The notes under the pieces are model-generated. The model saw only the letters and a program-made list of their open reading frames with translations. It had not been told where the DNA came from and ran no database searches. DNA of 5,427 nucleotides from an uncultured Rikenellaceae bacterium (GTDB taxonomy: Bacteria; Bacteroidota; Bacteroidia; Bacteroidales; Rikenellaceae): assembly GCA_949284665.1 (NCBI GenBank), contig CASDWR010000084.1:1-5427 (forward strand). The letters are read 5' to 3'. Position 1 is the first letter of the stretch. Each line of letters starts with the position of its first letter. Below, piece after piece: positions 1-4,509 of this stretch. A program made the position numbers and the translations under genes.

Positions 1-448
1 AGTGAACGTTGTGGCCAAGATGAAAGAGACAAATGCCGTGATCGGCGGTGAAGGGAATGGCGGCGTGATCTATCCGGCGCTTCATTATGGCCGGGATGCC
101 GTGGCAGGTTTGGCGCTTTTCCTGACCGGTTTGGCACGGAAAGGAATGACGGTTTCCCGGTTGCGGGCGACATACCCGGACTATCATATCTCCAAGAACC
201 GCATCGAGTTGACCCCTCAAATCGACGTGGACAGTGTGTTGCGCGCCCTCAAAGAGCGCTATGCCGGCGAGCGGGTGACGGATATCGACGGTGTGAAGAT
301 CGATTTTGAAGGGGGATGGGTGCATTTGCGTAAGTCGAATACGGAGCCCATTATCCGTGTGTACAGCGAGAGCCACGATCGGCAGAGTGCGGAGGCATTG
401 GCGGCTGCCGTGATCGGTGAGGTGGAACGCTGTTGCAGAATGGAATGA
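1..448 (+). CDS. glmM: Phosphoglucosamine mutase, C-terminal part (5' end outside window)
   Basis: This is the last 148 codons of an alpha-D-phosphohexomutase. GlmM interconverts glucosamine-6-phosphate and glucosamine-1-phosphate in the cytoplasm, the step before UDP-GlcNAc in peptidoglycan and lipid A precursor synthesis. Seen in the fragment: the sugar-specificity loop GGEGNGG (fragment residues 15-21, followed by VIYP and the HYGRDA stretch), and the C-terminal phosphate-binding loop RKSNTEP (residues 110-116) followed by IIRVYSES. These are the hallmarks of domains 3 and 4 of the superfamily; the catalytic phosphoserine and Mg-binding loop lie in the missing upstream part. Full-length members have about 450-460 residues, so roughly one third is visible. 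The frame is open to the left edge, so the GTG at position 2 is an internal Val codon and not a start. The GGEGNGG loop is also used by archaeal-type and phosphomannomutase-like members, so ManB activity cannot be excluded; GlmM fits my memory of Bacteroidales homologues best. Confidence 0.8.
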   Translation, partial: VNVVAKMKETNAVIGGEGNGGVIYPALHYGRDAVAGLALFLTGLARKGMTVSRLRATYPDYHISKNRIELTPQIDVDSVLRALKERYAGERVTDIDGVKIDFEGGWVHLRKSNTEPIIRVYSESHDRQSAEALAAAVIGEVERCCRME

Positions 449-471
449 TGCTCGGGTGGCAGGAATCCGTA

Positions 472-496
472 GCTCGGCAGATTTATTGTGCCGTGC
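472..496 (+). terminator. Hairpin after glmM, possible weak terminator
   Basis: Arms 472-479 (GCTCGGCA) and 489-496 (TGCCGTGC) pair in 7 of 8 positions, with one T-T mismatch and a 9-base loop. It starts 23 bases after the glmM stop codon. No T-run follows, so it is not a classical intrinsic terminator. It could stall or protect the glmM transcript end, or be fortuitous. Confidence 0.25.
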
Positions 497-527
497 AACT
501 GTCCGGGAGGAATTCCCGAAAAAATAT

Positions 528-535
528 TACCTTTG
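528..535 (+). promoter_or_regulatory. Promoter-like -7 box upstream of the M20 peptidase
   Basis: TACCTTTG matches the Bacteroidetes -7 consensus TAnnTTTG exactly. No TTG-type -33 element is found 19-21 bases upstream, where the sequence is GC-rich (about 503-508). If used, transcription would start near 540-544. That leaves almost no leader before the ATG at 549 but about 17-21 bases before the ATG at 561. Confidence 0.45.
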
Positions 536-548
536 GGGGAATCGATAA

Positions 549-1928
549 ATGGAAGTAATTATGGAACAGGTAAAAAGTCATATCGAGGGGAACAGGGATC
601 GTTTCCTTTCCGAATTGTTCGAGTTGCTCCGTATCCCGTCGATCAGTGCACAGAGTGTACATAAGGGGGATATGTTGCGTGCTGCCGAGTGGCTGAAGTC
701 GTCGCTGCTGAAAGCGGGTGTGGATCGTGCCGAGGTGATGTCGACGGAGGGGAATCCGGTGGTTTATGCAGAGAAGATGGTTTCGCCCGAAGCGCATACG
801 GTGGTGGTCTACGGCCACTACGACGTGATGCCCGTAGATCCGGTCGAGGAGTGGCGTACCGAACCATTCGAACCGGTGGTGAAAGAGGGACGGATTTGGG
901 GCCGTGGGGCAGACGACGACAAGGGCCAGCTTTTCATGCATGTGAAAGCATTCGAGGCACTGGTGGCTACCGGAAGCCTCCCATGCAACGTGAAGTTTAT
1001 GCTTGAAGGAGAGGAGGAGATTGGATCCCCCAGTCTTTACAGATGGTGCGAGGAACACCGGGAGTTGATGAAGGGCGATGTAATATTGGTTTCGGACACC
1101 AGCATGATTGCATGGGATACCCCGTCGATTACTTGTGGATTGCGTGGTTTGTGTTATATGGAGGTTGAGGTGACGGGACCCAATAAGGATCTTCATTCGG
1201 GACTTTTCGGAGGGGCTGTAGCCAACCCGGCCAACGTGCTGACACGACTGATCGCATCGCTTGTCGATGATCGGGGCAGAGTAACGATCCCGGGTTTCTA
1301 TGATGATGTGCGCGAGTTGACTCCCGAAGAACGTGCCGACTTCAATAAGGCACCTTTTTCGCTCGAAGATTATAAAAAGGCACTTGATGTGGATGATGTG
1401 CAGGGAGAGGAAGGGTATACCACGATGGAGCGTACGGGCGTACGTCCGACTCTCGATGTGAACGGAATTTGGGGCGGTTATATCGAAGAAGGGACCAAGA
1501 CTGTCATTCCGGCCCGGGCATCAGCGAAGATATCGATGCGTTTGGTCCCGAATCAGCGTTACGAGAGAATTGCAGACCTTTTCGAACGGCATTTCCGGGC
1601 TATTGCCCCGCCGAGCGTACGGGTGAAGGTGAGAAATTTGCACGGAGGCGAACCTTATGTATCCCCGACCGACTTGCCGGCCTATCGGGCAGCGGCAAAG
1701 GCAATGGAGGCCACATTCGGGAAAAAACCGCTGCCGTTCTATTCTGGTGGCAGCATACCGATTGTCAGCGCATTCGAGTCCATTTTGGGAATGAAATCGA
1801 TTCTGATGGGATTCGGCCTCTCGCAGGATGCGATCCATTCACCGAATGAGAGCTACGGCGTGGAGAACTTTTATCGTGGGATAGAAACCATTGCATGTTT
1901 TTATCGTTATTTCGCTGATATGAAATAA
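549..1928 (+). CDS. M20-family zinc dipeptidase (CNDP/carnosinase-like)
   Basis: This is a complete 459-residue metallopeptidase that likely hydrolyses dipeptides or N-acyl amino acids in the cytoplasm; no signal peptide is seen. The M20 two-zinc site is intact: His90 in YGHYDVMP with the supporting Asp92; bridging Asp123 in GRGADDDKG; catalytic Glu156 and zinc ligand Glu157 in EGEEEIGS; Asp183 in SDTS; and His430 in AIHSPNES. His216 in LHSGLFGG lies in the dimerisation (lid) domain, which inserts at about 205-375 and in this family donates a substrate-contacting His across the dimer. Assignments were made by comparing motifs with human CNDP2. The length (about 450-480) and the long lid point to the CNDP/DUG1-like dipeptidase branch rather than to DapE or ArgE, which are shorter. 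Substrate is unknown. The start is ambiguous: the ATG at 549 has a G-rich stretch (535-540) before it, whereas the in-frame ATG at 561 (455 residues, beginning MEQVKSHIE) fits the usual family N-terminus and the promoter-like box better. Confidence 0.9.
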   Translation: MEVIMEQVKSHIEGNRDRFLSELFELLRIPSISAQSVHKGDMLRAAEWLKSSLLKAGVDRAEVMSTEGNPVVYAEKMVSPEAHTVVVYGHYDVMPVDPVEEWRTEPFEPVVKEGRIWGRGADDDKGQLFMHVKAFEALVATGSLPCNVKFMLEGEEEIGSPSLYRWCEEHRELMKGDVILVSDTSMIAWDTPSITCGLRGLCYMEVEVTGPNKDLHSGLFGGAVANPANVLTRLIASLVDDRGRVTIPGFYDDVRELTPEERADFNKAPFSLEDYKKALDVDDVQGEEGYTTMERTGVRPTLDVNGIWGGYIEEGTKTVIPARASAKISMRLVPNQRYERIADLFERHFRAIAPPSVRVKVRNLHGGEPYVSPTDLPAYRAAAKAMEATFGKKPLPFYSGGSIPIVSAFESILGMKSILMGFGLSQDAIHSPNESYGVENFYRGIETIACFYRYFADMK

Positions 1929-1940
1929 TGTCGGTAAGGG

Positions 1941-1973
1941 GTGCCCGAACAGCGTAGCAGGTCGGGGCGCTTT
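1941..1973 (+). terminator. Probable intrinsic terminator of the M20 peptidase gene
   Basis: Arms 1941-1948 (GTGCCCGA) and 1962-1970 (TCGGGGCGC) form eight pairs, one of them a G-U wobble, with a single bulged G at 1967. The 13-base loop can close a further small GC pair set. It lies 12 bases after the TAA stop and is followed by TTTAT. The short T-tract keeps confidence moderate. Confidence 0.5.
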
Positions 1974-1989
1974 ATGACGGGGTTTTCGG

Positions 1990-2042
1990 CGAACAAGGTC
2001 GGGATTCCGCCTGTGTCAATGTCATCGGTCATCGCTTGTTCG
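1990..2042. repeat. 8-bp inverted repeat with 37-base spacer
   Basis: CGAACAAG (1990-1997) and CTTGTTCG (2035-2042) are perfect reverse complements. CGAACA also occurs at 1946-1951 and 2115-2120. The spacer contains a tandem GTCATCG pair (2021-2034). Whether this is a protein site, an RNA stem or chance cannot be decided from one sequence. Confidence 0.35.
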
Positions 2043-2063
2043 GATAATTCCCGATTCTGCCTT

Positions 2064-2098
2064 AAAAAAATGGCCGATCCGGATTTGGAATATCGGTC
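2064..2098 (-). terminator. Possible minus-strand intrinsic terminator
   Basis: Arms 2072-2078 and 2092-2098 form a stem, and on the minus strand the right-to-left reading is followed by seven T residues (A-run 2064-2070). On the minus strand the stem is six pairs with one A-C mismatch and a 13-base interior, so it is weak. It would only matter if something is transcribed leftward across this region. Confidence 0.3.
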
Positions 2099-2146
2099 AG
2101 GGATAGTGGCGGGGCGAACAGTAGTTCCGGATGCTGACACATGTTG

Positions 2147-2189
2147 AATCATTTCCCGACGGTGAAAAATGGTGTCGCGGGAAATGGTT
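2147..2189. repeat. 12-bp inverted repeat next to the dnaN promoter
   Basis: Left arm 2147-2158 (AATCATTTCCCG) and right arm 2178-2189 (CGGGAAATGGTT) are complementary in 11 of 12 positions, and the twelfth is a G-T wobble; the inner nine bases are perfect. The spacer is 19 bases and contains AAAAA. The right arm ends in the TTG/TTG motifs that would be the -33 element. Read as RNA it is also a strong hairpin followed by GTTGT, so it may be a terminator for upstream transcripts, an operator, or both. Confidence 0.5.
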
Positions 2190-2190
2190 G

Positions 2191-2221
2191 TTGTAAAATC
2201 GCGAAAAAAAACATATCTTTG
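2191..2221 (+). promoter_or_regulatory. Bacteroidetes-type promoter for dnaN
   Basis: A TTG at 2191-2193 (with another at 2188-2190) is followed by a 20-base A-rich spacer and TATCTTTG at 2214-2221. This fits the Bacteroidetes primary sigma-factor pattern (TTTG/TTG near -33, TAnnTTTG near -7). The expected start is near 2226-2230, giving a leader of about 315 bases before dnaN. It is the best promoter in the window and probably serves dnaN and the two genes behind it. Confidence 0.65.
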
Positions 2222-2284
2222 AAAAATTATTTGAATGGAGTTTCTTCGCCTTGATCGGTAGGGAACAAAATGGTGCTGACTGTA

Positions 2285-2297
2285 CGGCGAAACGCCG
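2285..2297 (+). other. GC hairpin in the dnaN leader
   Basis: CGGCG (2285-2289) and CGCCG (2293-2297) pair around an AAA loop. The right arm overlaps the left arm of a second possible stem (CGCC 2293-2296 with GGCG 2305-2308), so the two cannot form together. A third small stem, CGAC 2307-2310 with GTCG 2316-2319, follows. Confidence 0.35.
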
Positions 2298-2359
2298 GAA
2301 TGAAGGCGACATGAAGTCGGGAAAATACCATTACGATTGCATGTGCCGGAATGGAGGCG
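2294..2359 (+). repeat. 15-bp direct repeat, each copy a small stem-loop
   Basis: GCCGGAATGAAGGCG at 2294-2308 and GCCGGAATGGAGGCG at 2345-2359 differ at one base and are 51 bases apart. Each copy can fold into the same mini-hairpin, GCC pairing with GGC around a GGAATGRA loop. The single difference falls in the loop. Both lie in the transcribed leader of dnaN. Confidence 0.45.
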
Positions 2360-2428
2360 CGCAAGCAAGAAGACAGCACGGCATCGGATGCCTTGTCATG
2401 AAGGGGAGAAGAGCGAAGGCGGTGTGAA

Positions 2429-2446
2429 CGGCGAGTCGTGTCGCCG
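2429..2446 (+). other. GC hairpin in the dnaN leader
   Basis: CGGCGA (2429-2434) and TCGCCG (2441-2446) form a perfect 6-bp stem with a 6-base loop in an otherwise purine-rich stretch (about 2395-2480). No T-run follows, so it is not an intrinsic terminator. Confidence 0.35.
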
Positions 2447-2544
2447 GGAGATGGGGAGAACGAGTATATGCGGAAGGGAGAGGTCAACGCATGCAACAGT
2501 GAGCAAAGGTAATAAAGAATAAACTTATAAAATAAAGATAAACC

Positions 2545-3669
2545 ATGAAATTCATCATTTCGAGTTCTGCATTTCTGTCGTTTCTTTCCACTACGGGAAA
2601 GGTGATCAGCAGCAAGAATACGTTGCCGATTCTCGACTATTTTCTTTTCGAGTTGAAAGACGGGGTGTTGAAGGTTACGGCATCCGATCTGGAGACGACG
2701 CTTGTGGGTACGATCAAACCCGAGAGCATTGAAAAGGAGGGCGTAATCGCTGCCCCGGTCAAATTGATGCTCGATTCGCTGAAGGAGTTTTCAGAACAAC
2801 CCTTGACGGTTGAGGCTGACGAGAACACCTGGGAGATCAAAATCAGCTGGAAAAGTGGATCGCTGTCCATTCCGGGGACATCGGGGTTGAGTTATCCGAC
2901 ACCACCCCAGTTGGCTGAAGAGCGGTCAGAGATGGATTTCGATGTGGACATGTTGCTTACGGGGATCAACAAGACCATTTTTGCAACGGCCGATGATGAA
3001 TTGCGACCGGTAATGAATGGAGTGTATGTGGATATTGTCCCCGACAAATGCACGTTCGTGGCTACCGATGCCCATAAGCTGGTACGTCATACGGTTGAAA
3101 CGGAAACGGGACGTACCGCCTCGTTCATTCTTCCCAAGAAGCCGGCCAATCTGTTGCGTTCGATGCTGGTCAAGGAGGAGGGAAGCGTCAAGGTTGCGTT
3201 CGATTCGAAGAATGTGATGTTCACTCTGAAAAACAGTGTGCTTGTTTGTCGTTTGATCGAGGGTACCTATCCCAATTACAGCGCTGTGATACCAACGGCA
3301 AATCCCAATCGGGTTATTGTGGACCGTATAGAGTTTTTGAATGCCATCAAGCGAGTAGCCGTCTGTTCGAATCAGGCGACCAATCTGATCAAACTCGACA
3401 TTACGAACAACAATATCGACCTTACGGCTCAAGACTTGGATTTCTCCTATTCGGCGAACGAGACGTTATCGTGTGCCTACGAAGGAGAGAAGATCGTTAT
3501 CGGGTTCAAATCGACATTTCTCGTGGACATACTTTCGAACATAGAGACCCCGAGTGTGGTGGTTGAACTGGCAGATTCTACGCGTCAGGGTGTGTTTAAA
3601 CCCGTTTATGATGATAAACAAAGCAGCGAGACGCTAATGGTGTTGATGCCGATGCTGATCAATGCATAA
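2545..3669 (+). CDS. dnaN: DNA polymerase III subunit beta (sliding clamp)
   Basis: This is a complete 374-residue clamp; the family is usually 365-380. The homodimeric ring encircles DNA, tethers the replicative polymerase and serves as a landing platform for repair and exonuclease partners. Seen: KNTLPIL (24-30) and TASDLE (45-50) in domain 1; RPVMNGVY (154-161) and ATDAHKLV (173-180, equivalent to E. coli ATDGHRLA) in domain 2; LPKKPANLL (196-204); IEGTYPNYSAVIP (238-250, equivalent to E. coli IDGRFPDYRRVLP); and the C-terminal LMPMLI (367-372, matching the VMPMRL tail that forms part of the partner-binding pocket). All three domains are present and unbroken. The ATG at 2545 is preceded by an A-rich stretch without a Shine-Dalgarno sequence, as usual in Bacteroidota, and gives the standard N-terminus MKF. 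dnaA is not beside it, so this is not the classical dnaA-dnaN origin arrangement. A promoter about 320 bases upstream probably drives it. Confidence 0.97.
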   Translation: MKFIISSSAFLSFLSTTGKVISSKNTLPILDYFLFELKDGVLKVTASDLETTLVGTIKPESIEKEGVIAAPVKLMLDSLKEFSEQPLTVEADENTWEIKISWKSGSLSIPGTSGLSYPTPPQLAEERSEMDFDVDMLLTGINKTIFATADDELRPVMNGVYVDIVPDKCTFVATDAHKLVRHTVETETGRTASFILPKKPANLLRSMLVKEEGSVKVAFDSKNVMFTLKNSVLVCRLIEGTYPNYSAVIPTANPNRVIVDRIEFLNAIKRVAVCSNQATNLIKLDITNNNIDLTAQDLDFSYSANETLSCAYEGEKIVIGFKSTFLVDILSNIETPSVVVELADSTRQGVFKPVYDDKQSSETLMVLMPMLINA

Positions 3670-3684
3670 CGTGCGGTCGTGCCG

Positions 3685-4467
3685 ATGAAGCTGAATCTGA
3701 AAAGGCCTATTGTATTCCTCGATCTGGAGACGACGGGTGTGGATGCCGCGAAGGATCGCATTGTGGAGATTTCTCTGGTGAAAGTCTTTCCGAACGGGGA
3801 TGAAGAGATCAAGACCCGCCGGATCAATCCAGGTATGCACATTCCCGCCGAAGCGACCGCCATTCATGGCATAACGGACGAAGATGTGAAGAACGAGCCT
3901 CGTTTTGAGCAGATTGCCAAGTCATTGGCTGCCTATATAGAGGGCTGTGACCTGGGAGGATACAACTCCAATCGTTTCGACATTCCGGTGCTTGCGGAAG
4001 AATTTCTTAGGGCAGGGGTCGATGTTGACCTTAAGAAGCGGAAATTCGTGGACGTGCAGAACATCTTTCACAAGAAAGAACAGCGGACGCTGGTAGCGGC
4101 TTACAAGTTCTATTGCGACAAGGATTTGAACGATGCCCATTCCGCACAGGCGGATACATTGGCGACATACGAAGTGTTGCAGGCCCAACTCGATCGTTAT
4201 CCTGATTTGCAGAACGATGTCGATTTTCTTTCGGAGTACAGCGTGCAGAATCAGTGTGCCGATTATGCGGGTCGCATACTTTACGATAAGGACGGTGTGG
4301 AGATATTCGGTTTCGGGAAACATCGAGGACGACGTGTGGCCGATGTTTTTCGGGAGGAGCCGAGTTACTATTCGTGGATGATGAATGGCGATTTTCCGAA
4401 ATACACCCTGAAAGTGATTACGGAGATCAGATTGCGCGATGCCGCAGTGAATAGCCCCAAAAAGTGA
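3685..4467 (+). CDS. DEDDh 3'-5' exonuclease (DnaQ/epsilon-like) with C-terminal extra domain
   Basis: This is a 260-residue protein with an N-terminal DnaQ-like exonuclease fold. All four metal-binding acids and the catalytic His are present: Asp13 and Glu15 in FLDLETTG (ExoI), Asp99 in GYNSNRFD (ExoII), and His152 with Asp157 in AHSAQAD (ExoIII, H-x4-D, hence DEDDh). It should remove nucleotides from 3' ends, as a proofreading subunit or in repair or RNA end trimming. After about residue 180 a second small region (208-250) contains FGKHRGR, EEPSYYSWMM and DFPKY. It resembles the FGK-x-[KR]-G ... Y-x-W pattern of DUF3820-type modules that often follow bacterial DnaQ-like exonucleases. The ATG at 3685 is preferred over the in-frame GTG at 3679 because it gives the usual MKLNLKRP start. 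It begins 15 bases after the dnaN stop, so co-transcription is very likely. It ends in tandem TGA codons (4465-4470). Calling it dnaQ outright would overstate what is known. Confidence 0.9.
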   Translation: MKLNLKRPIVFLDLETTGVDAAKDRIVEISLVKVFPNGDEEIKTRRINPGMHIPAEATAIHGITDEDVKNEPRFEQIAKSLAAYIEGCDLGGYNSNRFDIPVLAEEFLRAGVDVDLKKRKFVDVQNIFHKKEQRTLVAAYKFYCDKDLNDAHSAQADTLATYEVLQAQLDRYPDLQNDVDFLSEYSVQNQCADYAGRILYDKDGVEIFGFGKHRGRRVADVFREEPSYYSWMMNGDFPKYTLKVITEIRLRDAAVNSPKK

Positions 4468-4509
4468 TGATTCGGAAACAAGAAATCGAAACCTGAGCCC
4501 ATACGACAG

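Larger units (their letters stand above)
1929..2544. other. 616-bp intergenic region between the M20 peptidase and dnaN
   Basis: No convincing protein gene is seen on either strand. The left half (1929-2213) carries a terminator-like hairpin right after the peptidase, an 8-bp inverted repeat (1990-2042), a tandem GTCATCG pair (2021-2034), an A-run plus hairpin that could terminate minus-strand transcription (2064-2098), and a 12-bp inverted repeat (2147-2189). A promoter follows at 2191-2221. The right half (2222-2544) is a GC- and purine-rich leader with several short hairpins and a twice-occurring stem-loop, turning A/T-rich only in the last 35 bases before dnaN. Open frames here on both strands are short or have Arg/His/Ser-rich, protein-unlike composition. 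Confidence 0.7.

Noticed and set aside
504..518. CGGGA/TCCCG hairpin upstream of the M20 peptidase
   Set aside because: Only a 5-bp stem with a 5-base loop, followed by A residues rather than T on the + strand, so it is not a terminator; too short to call an operator.
483..1196. 237-codon open frame opposite the M20 peptidase
   Set aside because: It is a shadow of a gene whose zinc-site motifs are intact. Its His- and Leu-rich reading has no recognisable domain.
1907..2368. 153-codon open frame on the minus strand filling much of the intergenic region
   Set aside because: Composition is rich in Arg, His, Ser and Thr with no recognisable domain. It overlaps the end of the peptidase gene and runs through the promoter and both inverted repeats. 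I treat it as chance, though it lies within the possible antisense unit.
2227..2496. 89-codon minus-strand open frame opposite the dnaN leader
   Set aside because: Ser/Arg/Pro-rich, protein-unlike composition that mirrors the GC- and purine-rich leader; no domain or start signal.
2337..2522. 61-codon + strand open frame ending 22 bases before dnaN
   Set aside because: It needs a TTG start, has no ribosome-site context, is Arg/Lys/Glu-rich and matches no family I know. The region is better explained as structured leader.
2214..2544. Replication origin beside dnaN
   Set aside because: I found no TTATCCACA-type DnaA boxes, no clear AT-rich unwinding region and no dnaA neighbour.
2222..2544. 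Known RNA genes (SRP RNA, RNase P RNA, 6S RNA, tRNA) in the dnaN leader
   Set aside because: None of the conserved cores I know is present (for example the GGAAG-type SRP loop context or RNase P core), and there is no terminator T-run before dnaN.
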